Source: Bradyrhizobium sp. WSM1743 (GTDB lineage: Bacteria > Pseudomonadota > Alphaproteobacteria > Rhizobiales > Xanthobacteraceae). From it: a DNA stretch of 64,000 nt. Below, one piece after another: positions 28,093 through 37,206 of the stretch. Position 1 is the first letter of the stretch; the number at the start of each line of letters is the position of its first letter. Position numbers and translations under genes: made by a program. A model generated the notes under the pieces. That model had not been told where the DNA came from. It searched no databases and worked only from the letters and a program-made list of their open reading frames with translations. The stretch spans positions 1 through 64,000 of the forward strand of contig NZ_AXAZ01000004.1 in assembly GCF_000473065.1 (NCBI RefSeq), read 5' to 3'.

Positions 28093-28168
28093 CCGGCTCG
28101 CTTAGCACAGATTTGCAACGCGCCGAATAGTCCCGCCATCAGATCGACGTGTAGTTAATGACAAAATG

Positions 28169-28765
28169 TTAAAGCGGCTCGCGCACGCCGAGACCGTGCA
28201 TGAAGCGCTCCCGGATCTGCACGGGGTCGCGGCGGGTGGTACCCACGCCCGGCTTATCGTCGATCCTGACGGCGATCAGGTTGGGCTCGGAGGCAGCCAT
28301 CGCATCGTCGACCAGTCGCTCGAAATCCTCCTCGTCCGCGGCCCAGGCGCTGTTGGTGAGACCGGAGCCAATAGCGATCGCGACGATGTCAGCGACGTTC
28401 GCTGCCGGCGTCGGCTGCGCGCCGGTGATTTGGTAGATGCCATTGTCCATCACGATCATCGTGAGATTTTTCGGCTTCAGGGCTGCAATCGTCGAGAGTG
28501 CGCCGAGCTGCATCAGCAGTGAGCCGTCGCCTTCGAGCGCGAAGACGCGGCGGTCGGGCTGCGCCAGCGCCACGCCGAGCGCGATCGGGAAGGCGAGGCC
28601 CATGCTGCCGAGCATGTAGAAATTCTGCGGGCGGTGGCCGGCGGCCCAGAGATCGAAATTGGTGTTGCCGATGCCGCCGATCACGGCCTCTTCGTGCTGG
28701 AGCCTCGCGATCAGGCGCGAAGTCACATCGAAGCGGTTCATTATTTTGGTGTTGCGTGTGCTCAT
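28169..28765 (-). CDS. ThDP-binding decarboxylase, pyrophosphate-domain subunit
   Basis: About 198 residues from the ATG at 28765. This is the C-terminal ThDP (PP) domain as a separate subunit: GSMGLAFPIALGVALAQPDR, then the Mg/ThDP motif ALEGDGSLLMQLGALSTIAA ending in IVMDNGIYQITG. It pairs with the pyrimidine-domain subunit encoded 8 bases upstream. The two-subunit layout matches sulfopyruvate decarboxylase (ComD/ComE) and related phosphonopyruvate decarboxylase-like enzymes, which act on 3-substituted pyruvates. The substrate here is unproven. Confidence 0.82.
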   Translation of the reverse strand: MSTRNTKIMNRFDVTSRLIARLQHEEAVIGGIGNTNFDLWAAGHRPQNFYMLGSMGLAFPIALGVALAQPDRRVFALEGDGSLLMQLGALSTIAALKPKNLTMIVMDNGIYQITGAQPTPAANVADIVAIAIGSGLTNSAWAADEEDFERLVDDAMAASEPNLIAVRIDDKPGVGTTRRDPVQIRERFMHGLGVREPL

Positions 28766-28773
28766 GGCTGGCC

Positions 28774-29340
28774 TCACTTGTCGAAAACCTTGCCGCCCGT
28801 GAGCAGCGGACTAAGGATCAGCGCCACCGGCGCCTGCGTGGTGACGGCCTGCTTGATCGAGCGGTCGGCGATGAATTCGAGCTCGTCGAGCCGGGTGATG
28901 GTGTGGTGCTCCAGCGCCAGCGAGTCCAGCACCGGGCGCATGGTGCGGCAGACCAGCGACTGGCCGTAATTGAACTCGCCGAGCGTGCCGCGCTCGGACA
29001 CGAACATGATCAGCGGGATCTGGTAGGGCACTGCGAGGGAAGCGAGCACGTTGGCGAGCGTTGCAAAGCCGGAGGTCTGCATCAGCACCGCGCCGCGCCG
29101 TCCGCCCATCCAAGCGCCTGAGACGATGCCGACCGCTTCCTCCTCGCGGGCGGTGGCAAAGGTGGTGAAGAAGGGATCGGCGTGCAGGTTCTTGATCAGA
29201 GGCGTCAACACGCGGTCGGGCACGTAGGGGATGAGGCTGACCTCATTCCGCTTCAAGGTCTGCAGGACGATGCCGTGCCAGCTTCTGTCGCTCGCTGCCT
29301 GTGTCGGCTGGAGCGAGCCCTCTTGTTCCGCAATCGGCAT
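28774..29340 (-). CDS. ThDP-binding decarboxylase, pyrimidine-domain subunit
   Basis: 188 residues from the ATG at 29340 (GGGAG box upstream); the open frame continues to 29490 without coding character. It has the N-terminal PYR domain with the catalytic Glu in FATAREEEAVGIVSGAWMGG, followed by AVLMQTSGFATLANVLASLA and PLIMFVSERG. Its partner PP domain follows immediately. The split architecture, as in ComDE-type sulfopyruvate decarboxylases, contrasts with the fused gcl and oxc enzymes in this window. A D-2-hydroxyacid dehydrogenase gene diverges 242 bases away and may act in the same pathway. Confidence 0.82.
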   Translation of the reverse strand: MPIAEQEGSLQPTQAASDRSWHGIVLQTLKRNEVSLIPYVPDRVLTPLIKNLHADPFFTTFATAREEEAVGIVSGAWMGGRRGAVLMQTSGFATLANVLASLAVPYQIPLIMFVSERGTLGEFNYGQSLVCRTMRPVLDSLALEHHTITRLDELEFIADRSIKQAVTTQAPVALILSPLLTGGKVFDK

Positions 29341-29582
29341 TGCGTTCTCCCTTGAGCCGCGCATGCTTCTTGGTTCTGGCCGTCGCGGCGGTCTGCCGAA
29401 CTTGACGCAGGCAGCGGGATTGTCAACATGTCCGGGCCGGCACCGTGATCTGCGCCGGACGGCCTGCCGTGGCCGGCACCGCCATGGCATAAGCGGCGAT
29501 AACCAGAAAACGGGAGGGGCATGGACGGGCGCGCGTCGCGCTGACCTTGCGGATCTCCCTCGACAGAGCCGGAAGGGTCCTG

Positions 29583-30632
29583 ATGTCCGTCAACAGCAAG
29601 CGCGTCGTCTACTCCAATTATTTGGCCAATCCGATCTACATCGACATCCTGAAGGCCCGGCCCGACGTCCGGCTCGATCGCATCGAGAATAGCAGCCCCG
29701 AAGACGTCTATGCGCCGCTCCTCGGCGCGACCCATGTCTACCAGGTCGGCGCCGCCCGCGACGAGCTCGCCCCGCATTTCCACGTCGATGCCGCCTTCCT
29801 GAAGCGCGCGCCGAATTTGCTGCTCGTCTCCAGCAACGGCGCCGGCTTCGACCCTGTTGACGTCGAGGCATGCACGGCTGCCGGCGTCGTGGTCGTGAAC
29901 CAGTCCGGCGGCAACGCCCATTCCGTCGCCGAGCACGCGCTGGCGATGATGCTGACGCTGTCCAAGCGGATCATCCAGTCGGATCGCCGCCTGCGCCGCG
30001 AGCGCGACGTCAACCGCAACGAGCTCGTCGGCAACGAGGTCGAGCATAAGACCGTCGGTATCATCGGCCTCGGCAATGTCGGCCGCCGCATCGCCGCGCT
30101 GTGCAAGGGCCTGCTCGGCATGAAGGTGCTGGCCTATGATCCGTATCTCACCGCCGAGTTGATGGCCGAGCGGAGCGGTGAGAAGGTCGAGCTCGATGAG
30201 CTCCTGCGCCGCGCCGATTTTGTCTCGATCTCCTGCCCGCTGAATAAGAGCAGCCGTAACATGATCAGCGTGCGCGAATTCGCGCTGATGCAGCCGCATG
30301 CCTATTTCATAACGACCGCGCGCGGCTTCATCCACGACGAGGATGCGCTGCTCCAGGCGCTGCGCGACAAGCGCATTGCGGGTGCCGGCCTTGACGTCTG
30401 GTCCAAGGAGCCGCCGCCGCCGGAGCATCCGCTGCTCCAGTTCGATAATGTGCTGGCAAGCCCGCACACCGCCGGCGTCACCATCGAGGCGCGCCAGAAC
30501 ATGGGTCGCATCGCCGCCGAGCAGGTGCTGGATGTGCTCGACGGCAAGCGTCCGCCGCGCATCATCAATCCCGAGGTCTGGCCGCGTTATGCGGAGCGCT
30601 TCAAGCAGGCATTCGGGGTGGTGCCGGGGTAG
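29583..30632 (+). CDS. D-isomer-specific 2-hydroxyacid dehydrogenase
   Basis: 349 residues from the ATG at 29583, preceded by GGAAGG. NAD-binding Rossmann domain with GIIGLGNVGRRIAALCKG (about 155-172). Catalytic triad segments: Arg in SISCPLNKSSRN...TTARG, Glu in LDVWSKEPPPPEHPL and His in ASPHTAGVT. The family includes phosphoglycerate, glyoxylate/hydroxypyruvate and other 2-ketoacid reductases. Divergent placement from the split ThDP decarboxylase and short distance to the glyoxylate genes suggest a 2-ketoacid reductase, but specificity is not readable. Confidence 0.88.
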   Translation: MSVNSKRVVYSNYLANPIYIDILKARPDVRLDRIENSSPEDVYAPLLGATHVYQVGAARDELAPHFHVDAAFLKRAPNLLLVSSNGAGFDPVDVEACTAAGVVVVNQSGGNAHSVAEHALAMMLTLSKRIIQSDRRLRRERDVNRNELVGNEVEHKTVGIIGLGNVGRRIAALCKGLLGMKVLAYDPYLTAELMAERSGEKVELDELLRRADFVSISCPLNKSSRNMISVREFALMQPHAYFITTARGFIHDEDALLQALRDKRIAGAGLDVWSKEPPPPEHPLLQFDNVLASPHTAGVTIEARQNMGRIAAEQVLDVLDGKRPPRIINPEVWPRYAERFKQAFGVVPG

Positions 30633-30639
30633 GATGGCC

Positions 30640-31683
30640 CTACGCCAGCTTTGCGCCGAGCTGCTGAAACACGGCCTCGCAGGTCATGAGGTCGAGATGG
30701 CCGCCGCCAGCGTTCTTGAAGAACGTGATATCGGACGGTGACGTTCGCCCCTGCACCCGGCCGCCGGCGAGGTCGTAGAGGTCGCCGAGGACGTCCGCCT
30801 CGCTGATCGCGCCGCTCGCGATCGGCTGCAGGATGTCGCCGACGCCGTGGAAGGCGGATTCCCGCCGGTCCACGAAGACGCGGGAGCGCTTGGCCGCCTC
30901 GTCATCGGCCTCACGGGTTTGCGGCGTGTAGCCGCCGACGAGGTCCAGATGCGTGCCCGGCCGCAAATTGCGGCCCTTGATCAGCGGCTGATGCGCGCGG
31001 GTGCAGGCGGTGATGACATCGGCCTCGCGCGTCGCGGCGTCGAGATCCGCGATTGCTTCCGCCTTGATGCCGGCCTTCGCCAAGCGCTGAGCGAGATCCA
31101 CGGCCCGGTCCGGGCTGCGATTCCAGATCAGCACGCGCTCCAGTGATGGGCGCACGGTGCGATGACCCCGGATCAGCCATTCGGACATCTCGCCGGCCCC
31201 GACGCAGAGCAGCGTCTCGGGATTGGGCGGGGCGAGCAGTTTCGTGGCCAGCGCGGAGTCGGCTGCGGTGCGCCAATGCGTGATTTCGGTGCCGTCCATC
31301 GCCGCCAGCGGCCGCCCATTGGTGCCGTCGAACAGCACGCACACGGCCTGCACCGCCGGCATCTTGCCTTCGGCCAGATTGGCCGGAAAGCTGGTGAACA
31401 TCTTGCTGGCCATGTATCGGCCGGGATCGACGGCGCTGCGGATGACGTATTGCCCCCTCTCGTCTCCAAGGAAGGCGTCCAGCACCTCCATCTTCGGCCG
31501 GCGATGCGCTTCTTCGAGGGCCGCAATCAGGATCGGGAAGGTCAGAACTTTCGTGACTTCGGTATCGGAGACAAAGTGCAAGGCAAATTCCTTATTGGCG
31601 ACCGGCATTTGCCCATAAACCCGCGCGGCAGGTTCCGCAACGAATCTTCCGCCCGGGACTCGATAAGCCTTGATCCGCGTCAA
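30640..31683 (-). CDS. Ornithine cyclodeaminase / mu-crystallin family protein
   Basis: 347 residues, started from TTG at 31683 because GGAAGGAG sits at the right distance; an ATG at 31608 is the alternative. The family fold is shown by the substrate-domain ASKMFTSFPANLAEGKMPAV and the NAD-binding LLCVGAGEMSEWLIRGHRTV followed by VLIWNRSPDRA. The conserved DLVGGYTPQTREADD and VFVDRR segments are present. Members make proline from ornithine, or reduce imines and dehydrogenate amino acids. The nearby Orn/Lys/Arg decarboxylase gives a loose basic-amino-acid context. Confidence 0.83.
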   Translation of the reverse strand: MTRIKAYRVPGGRFVAEPAARVYGQMPVANKEFALHFVSDTEVTKVLTFPILIAALEEAHRRPKMEVLDAFLGDERGQYVIRSAVDPGRYMASKMFTSFPANLAEGKMPAVQAVCVLFDGTNGRPLAAMDGTEITHWRTAADSALATKLLAPPNPETLLCVGAGEMSEWLIRGHRTVRPSLERVLIWNRSPDRAVDLAQRLAKAGIKAEAIADLDAATREADVITACTRAHQPLIKGRNLRPGTHLDLVGGYTPQTREADDEAAKRSRVFVDRRESAFHGVGDILQPIASGAISEADVLGDLYDLAGGRVQGRTSPSDITFFKNAGGGHLDLMTCEAVFQQLGAKLA

Positions 31684-31746
31684 AATCTCCTTCCCCTGTG
31701 CGGCGTAAATGGGATTAGAGTACTGCCGGGGCAGTTGGGAGGTCCC

Positions 31747-31959
31747 ATGTCAACCTATGTCGTCAAGTTCATGAAGGACGTGCTCGGCGAGTACGGCCGG
31801 CAGATTGAGGTCTGCCAGGGTACGCTCGAGATCGACGCCGCCGACGAGGATGAGGCCAAGGAGCGGGCGAAAGCAAGATTCTGCAAGGACCAGGCATTGC
31901 ATCACTGGTCGCTGCATGCCGACCGTATCCATGTGAGACCGGCCGATTTTCCGTCCTGA
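31747..31959 (+). CDS. Small conserved-looking hypothetical protein
   Basis: 70 residues: MSTYVVKFMKDVLGEYGRQI, an acidic-basic helix (DAADEDEAKERAKARFCKDQ) and a short C-terminal strand. The composition is plausible for a compact cytoplasmic protein of ferredoxin-like alpha/beta shape. GGGAGGTCCC precedes the ATG. It lies divergent from the cyclodeaminase-family gene and converges on an acetyltransferase gene. I do not recognise a named family. Confidence 0.6.
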   Translation: MSTYVVKFMKDVLGEYGRQIEVCQGTLEIDAADEDEAKERAKARFCKDQALHHWSLHADRIHVRPADFPS

Positions 31960-31962
31960 TGA

Positions 31963-32538
31963 TTACCGGCCCGGCATCGTGATGGGCGGAGGTGCTGTCG
32001 TGCCTGCGCCGAGCGATCGCTGCACCATGACGGTGTCGGACCAGCGGCCGTGGCGATAGGCGACGCCGCAGAGCAGGCCGGCGCGCGCGAAGCCGAATTT
32101 TTCGTGCAGCGCCAGCGAGGGCGCGTTGTCGGCATCGATATAGCCGATCATCTGGCGGAAGCCGGCCGCCGCGCAGGCGTCGATCAATTCCTGGAGCAAC
32201 AGCCGCCCGACTCCGCGGCCGAGATGCGCGTGGTGGACGTAGATCGAGTGCTTGGCCGTGTAGCGATAGGCCGGGCGCTTGCGGAACAGCACGGCATAGG
32301 CATAGCCGACGACCTCGCCGCGGAAGGTTGCGACCAGATGCGGCAGGCGGGTCTGCTTCAGGTTCTTGCGCCGGTCGCGCAGATCGTCCGGCTCCGGCGC
32401 ACCGGTTCCCTCGACGTCGCGCGGCACGCCATTGCGGACGTGATGGCGGTAGATCGCCAGCATCGCCTCGACATCGCTTTCGCGTGACGGCCTGACCAGG
32501 ACGCGTTCGTCACTCGCGCGCGCAGCTGTTTCGTTCAT
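31963..32538 (-). CDS. GNAT acetyltransferase, phosphinothricin-acetyltransferase-like
   Basis: 191 residues from the ATG at 32538; GTG at 32544 is also possible. It shows the Pat-like layout: VLVRPSRESDVEAMLAIYRH at the start, VATFRGEVVGYAYAVLFRKR in the middle, acetyl-CoA motif A in SIYVHHAHLGRGVGRLLLQE, and IGYIDADNAPSLALHEKFGF with the closing GRWSDTVMVQRSLG. Such enzymes acetylate small amines, such as phosphinothricin or methionine sulfoximine. It begins within ten bases after the decarboxylase stop and is probably its operon partner. Confidence 0.82.
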   Translation of the reverse strand: MNETAARASDERVLVRPSRESDVEAMLAIYRHHVRNGVPRDVEGTGAPEPDDLRDRRKNLKQTRLPHLVATFRGEVVGYAYAVLFRKRPAYRYTAKHSIYVHHAHLGRGVGRLLLQELIDACAAAGFRQMIGYIDADNAPSLALHEKFGFARAGLLCGVAYRHGRWSDTVMVQRSLGAGTTAPPPITMPGR

Positions 32539-32544
32539 CGGCAC

Positions 32545-34895
32545 CTACTCGGCAACCACGTAAGTATAGAGTCCGATGCGGCCGTTCGCATCGACCTCCT
32601 TGTAGACGCCCTGGATTTCCACATCGAAGCCCGGAAACGTGTTGAAGCACGTCTCGAACATCTTGAGATAGTCGATCATGGGCCTCGCCCGTTCCGTCAG
32701 CCGCTCGCCGGGCACGATGGTGGCGATGCCGGGCGGGTACACCACGAAGGGCGTGGTGGCGATGCGGCCGGCGATCGCCTCGATCGGGAGGTAATCGACG
32801 TCGTTCCTGAACAGATAGCGCGCGGCATCGCGGGGCGACATCGCGATCTCGGGCATGTGCTCGGGCATGAACTGCCGCGCCTGGAGCGCGCTGACATCGG
32901 CCGCGCGGAAGAAGCGGTGCATGTCGCCGCAGAGATCGCGCAGGCGCACGCCTGCGTAGCGCGCCTGCCGCCGCTGATGGAATTCCGGTATCGCGTCGGC
33001 CAGCAGCGCATTGTCGTCATGCAGCCTCTTGAACGCGACAAGGCCGGAGATCAGCGTGCCAGCCTTGCTCGCCTCGACGCCAGGGGTGAGCAGGAAGAGC
33101 AAGGAGTTGAGGTCGTTCTTCTCGGGGACGATGCGGTTCTCGCGCAAATATTGCGCGACCACCGGGGCAGGGATGCCGTGCTCGGCATAGGCGCCGGTGG
33201 TGCGGTCAAAGCCGGGCGTGAGCAGCGTCAGCTTGTTCGGATCGGTCATGGCAAAGCCTTCCGCGAGATCGGGAAAGCCATGCCAGTTGCTATCAGGAGA
33301 GAGCTGCCACAGCGCGGGATTGGTGGCGAGCTCGTCGGTGGAGAGCGTCTCCCAAGCGACGTTATGCGCGGCGCCGGGGCGGCTGACATCGGGAATGGCG
33401 ACGCGATCGGGAACGAAGGGCTCGAAAAACCAGCGGCGATCCGGGTTCTGCTCCTTCTCCTCGAACTCCCGGCGCATCGCGCGGATCTTCTTGCGCAGCT
33501 CGATGCCAAGCCGGATCGTGTCGTCCCACAGCACTTCGCCGGAGCGGCCCTTCATCATCTGCGCGCCGACGTCGAGCGAGGCGAACAGCGGATAGAAGGG
33601 TGACGTTGATGCATGCTGCATGAAGCTCTCGTTGAAGCGGCGGTGCTCGACGCGCCGCTTCTGGCCGCGGATGTGACGGTCCTTGATGTGGATTTGGGAC
33701 GCCTGCGAGAAGCTCGCGAGTTGCTTGTGGGTCGACTGCGTCGCGATGATGCCCGGCGCTTCAGGAGCAAGGTTCGCAAGACCCATGGCGAAGCGGCCGG
33801 CATAGAGCGGGTGGAATTTCATGAAGCCGGCCCAGGCTTCGTCGAACAGGATGTAATCGCAGAGATGGCCGATGCGCTTGATGATCATCTCCGCGCTGTG
33901 GATCGAGCCGTCATAGGTGCACTGCTCGACGACGGCGACACGGAACGGCCGCTCCTTGCGCCAAGCGTCGCGATCCCTCACGAGGGGATGGTTGCGGATC
34001 GCCTCGCGCAGGGCCTTCTCATCGAGCATGTCCCAGCGCATCGGGCCGATCAGGCCCCAGGCGTTGCGGACGGTGGGGACGTAGATGGGGACGCCGCCGT
34101 TGATCATCAGCGCGCCGTGATGAGCGGCCTTGTGGTTGTTGCGGTCGAACAGCACGAGATCGCCGTCGGTGACGAGGGCGCCGAGCGCGACCTTGTTGGA
34201 GGTCGAGGTGCCGTTGAGCACGAAATAGGTCTTTTCCGCGCCGAAAATCGCCGCGGCTTCCTTCTGCGCCTTCAGCGCCGGCCCCTCATGGGTGAGGAGG
34301 TCGCCGAGGTCGAGCACGGAATTGTCGAGGTCGTCGCGGAACACGGATTCGCCGAGATGCTCGACGAACACGCGCCCGATCGGGCTGCGGTTGTAAAACA
34401 CGCCGCCATTGTGGCCCGGACAGGTCCAGAGCTGGTTACCTTCCTCGGCATAGTCGACCAGCGCGCCGAAGAACGGCGTCTTCAGCGTCTCGGCATATTG
34501 CTTGAGACGGCTGATCAGGTTCTTGGCGATGAAGGGAGGCGTCTCCTCGGACAGGAAGACATAGCCGTCGATGAAATCGAGCACTTCGACCGGCAGGTCC
34601 TCGAATCGCTTGCGCCGGATCAGCAGGATGATCGGGAAGTCGAGGCCCCGGCGGCGCATCAGGTTGACGAGGTCTTGCCTTCCAGCCCCTTCTTGCCCCA
34701 GTCCACCACCATGCAGCCGATCGCGGCATCGGTCTGCACCGCCATCTCGGCGTCCTCCAGCTTGCGGGCCCGGACCACCTCGAAGCCGGAGCGCTGGATC
34801 TCCTCGATGATCTGGTTGAAGCGGACGCCCTCGAGGTCGTCGGCGTCGAACATTGGTGCTGCGAACAGGAAGTTGAAGCGCTTGAAATAGTCCAT
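32545..34895 (-). CDS. Orn/Lys/Arg decarboxylase, interrupted by an apparent one-base frameshift
   Basis: The gene starts at ATG 34895 (MDYFKRFNFLFAAPMFDADD) with the receiver-like N-terminal domain of basic amino acid decarboxylases, which runs in one frame to ...WGKKGLEGKT and stops at 34659. The rest continues in another frame from LVNLMRRRGLDFPIILLIRR to 32545, with the PLP core (FVLNGTSTSNKVAL, DEAWAGFMKFHPLY, Schiff-base lysine in STHKQL) and the C-terminal domain. Adding one C to the CC at 34671-34672 (minus strand) would rejoin GKT-LVNLMRRR and give 783 residues, a normal family length. So it is either a recent frameshift or a sequence error. The enzyme would make a polyamine or agmatine. 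Confidence 0.8.
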
Positions 34896-34994
34896 GGCGG
34901 GTCCCGAATGTGCAGGAGATACAGCTCTCTGCACATTCGATGACACCTGGATGACAGGCCCGAGCGCCGCGGGAAGGTTCGCGGGCCCGCCGCT

Positions 34995-37199
34995 TCACTC
35001 CAGCAGCTTGTCCAGCGTGATCGGGAAGCGCCGGATGCGCTTGCCGGTGGCATGATAGACGGCGTTCGCAATCGCCGCAGGCACGCCGACAATGCCGATT
35101 TCGCCGAGACCCTTGATGCCCAGCCTGTTGATGCGGTCGTCGGGCTCATCGACGAAAATGACGTCGACGTCGTGAATGTCGGCGTTCACGGGAATGTGGT
35201 ACTCGGCGATGTTAGCGTTCATGATGCGGCCGAAGCGGTGATCCATCAACGTCTCCTCGTGCAGCGCCATCCCAATTCCCCAGACCACGCCGCCCATGAT
35301 CTGGCTGCGGCCCGTCTTGGTGTTCAGGATGCGCCCGGCCGCGACCGCACTCACGACCCGCGTGACGCGGATGACGCCCAGCTGCTCGTCGACCTTCACC
35401 TCGGCGAAGACGGCCGAATGCGTGTTGCGGGCGTGCGATTTGTCTTCCGCGAACTGGTTGAGCTTCTCCTTTTCGATCCGCTCGAGCTTGCTGTGGTGCA
35501 TGACGTCCGCAATTGAGACGGCAGCCCCATTCGTGTCGTTGCTGGCGATCATGCCGTCAACCAGGGTGACCTTGGCGGCGTCGAGGTCAGCGAGCGGCGA
35601 GTCCGGCATTGCCTTTGCGAGACGTGCCAGCTCCTGGCGAATGTCTTCGGCCGCTCCCAACACGGCATGCGCGCTGGACGCCGCCATCCAGGAGCCGCCC
35701 TCGACGGGGGCTTGCGGCAAGGTCGAGTCAGCGAGCCTGACGCTGATGTTCTCGATCGGCAGCCCGAGAGCATCGGCCGCTACCTGCGCCACGATGGTGT
35801 ACGTACCGGTGCCGATATCGGACGCGGCGCAGGAGACCTCGGCATGGCCGTTGGCCGTCAGCACGATGCGGACGGCGACCGGCATCTGCAGCGCCTCCCA
35901 CACTCCTGTCGCCATGCCCCAGCCGACCAGCTCCTTGCCGTCGCGCATGGAGCGCGGCGCGGGGTTGCGCCGGGCCCAGCCGAAGGCTTCCGCGCCGCGG
36001 GCGTAGCATTGGCGCAACTGCTTGCTGGTGTAGGGCAGGTCTTCGCTCTGGTCGCGATCCGAATAGCACTTCAGGCGCAGCTCGATCGGATCGAGCTTGA
36101 GTGCGACGGCCAATTCGTCCATGGCGCATTCGAGCGCGCAGACGCCCGATGCCGCGCCCGGCGCGCGCATGTCGCAGGGGGTGGCGACGTCGAGATGGAC
36201 GAGCTTGTGAGAAAGGCGGCTGTTAGGGCTTTTGTAGAGCTGCTCCCCCCAGCCGGTATCGTTGCGCGAGAAATCCTCAAAGCACGAGGTGACGGCAATG
36301 GCTTCGTGGGTGACGGCATCAAGTGTGCCGTCGGGGCTTGCCCCGAGCGCGACATGCTCGATGGTCATCGGCCGATAGCCAAGCCCATACATCTGCCGCC
36401 GTGTCAGCACGACGCGGACGGACCGCTTGAGCGCGAGCGCGGCCATCGTCGCCAGCACCACCTGGTATTGCGGCCGCAGACCGGAACCGAACGCGCCGCC
36501 GACATAGGGCGAGATCACGCGCAGGTCGTCCGGCTTCTTTCCGAAAACGCTGCAGAGAAACTTCTGGACATTCTGGACGCCCTGCGTTTTGTCGTAGATC
36601 GCGAGCCTGCCACTGCCGTCCCAGACGGCCGTTGTCGCGTAGAGCTCCATTGGATTGTGATGCTCGCTCGGAATGACGTAGTCCGCCTCGTGACGGACGG
36701 CCGCTCGCGCCAGCGCTGCTACGGCGTCACCGCGCGGCTTGTGCGGCTGATCCACTTTGGCAGCCTTGCCGCGTTCGGATTCGAGATCGGTCGCAAACGC
36801 CTCCTCCTCGTAATCAATCCGAATGCGGCTTGCGGCGAACTTGGCGGTTTCCCAGTCCTCGGCCACGACCAGCGCGATCGGCTGGCCGCTGAACTTGATC
36901 CGGTCGTCATAGAGCGGGCGGAACGGCGAGCCCTTCTCCGGCGCCACCTCGTCCTTCCAGGCGTCGTCCTTGTCGGCGAGGGGTGGACGATGCGCGTGGG
37001 TGAGCACGTCGACCACGCCCTTCACCTTCAGCGCCTCGCTGGTGTCGAGGCGGCTGATGCGCCCGCGAGGAATAGTGGCTTCGACGACGAAGCCACGGAG
37101 GAGACGGTCTGCTGCGAATTCGCCGGCATATTTGGCCGCGCCGGTGACCTTGGCCCGACCGTCGACGCGCGACGTTGGTGTTCCGACATAGGCGTTCAT
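34995..37199 (-). CDS. Molybdenum hydroxylase large subunit (xanthine dehydrogenase family)
   Basis: 734 residues. Binds the molybdopterin cytosine dinucleotide cofactor and carries the active site. The N-terminal domain (RVDGRAKVTGAAKYAGEFAA) is followed by the Mo-binding repeats: GGAFGSGLRPQYQVVLATMA, and near the C terminus KGLGEIGIVGVPAAIANAVY with the catalytic glutamate. A DIGTGTYTIVAQVAADAL segment also marks the family. It is the third gene of a 2Fe2S-FAD-Mo operon with 7-base spacing after the FAD gene. The order and short form fit the YagTSR-like aldehyde or N-heterocycle dehydrogenases. No signal peptide on this subunit. Confidence 0.9.
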   Translation of the reverse strand: MNAYVGTPTSRVDGRAKVTGAAKYAGEFAADRLLRGFVVEATIPRGRISRLDTSEALKVKGVVDVLTHAHRPPLADKDDAWKDEVAPEKGSPFRPLYDDRIKFSGQPIALVVAEDWETAKFAASRIRIDYEEEAFATDLESERGKAAKVDQPHKPRGDAVAALARAAVRHEADYVIPSEHHNPMELYATTAVWDGSGRLAIYDKTQGVQNVQKFLCSVFGKKPDDLRVISPYVGGAFGSGLRPQYQVVLATMAALALKRSVRVVLTRRQMYGLGYRPMTIEHVALGASPDGTLDAVTHEAIAVTSCFEDFSRNDTGWGEQLYKSPNSRLSHKLVHLDVATPCDMRAPGAASGVCALECAMDELAVALKLDPIELRLKCYSDRDQSEDLPYTSKQLRQCYARGAEAFGWARRNPAPRSMRDGKELVGWGMATGVWEALQMPVAVRIVLTANGHAEVSCAASDIGTGTYTIVAQVAADALGLPIENISVRLADSTLPQAPVEGGSWMAASSAHAVLGAAEDIRQELARLAKAMPDSPLADLDAAKVTLVDGMIASNDTNGAAVSIADVMHHSKLERIEKEKLNQFAEDKSHARNTHSAVFAEVKVDEQLGVIRVTRVVSAVAAGRILNTKTGRSQIMGGVVWGIGMALHEETLMDHRFGRIMNANIAEYHIPVNADIHDVDVIFVDEPDDRINRLGIKGLGEIGIVGVPAAIANAVYHATGKRIRRFPITLDKLLE

Positions 37200-37206
37200 C
37201 GGGCCC

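Noticed and set aside
34659..34680. Programmed ribosomal frameshift in the decarboxylase gene
   Set aside because: No classical slippery heptamer, internal Shine-Dalgarno or stimulatory hairpin recognised; a one-base loss in a C run explains it more simply.
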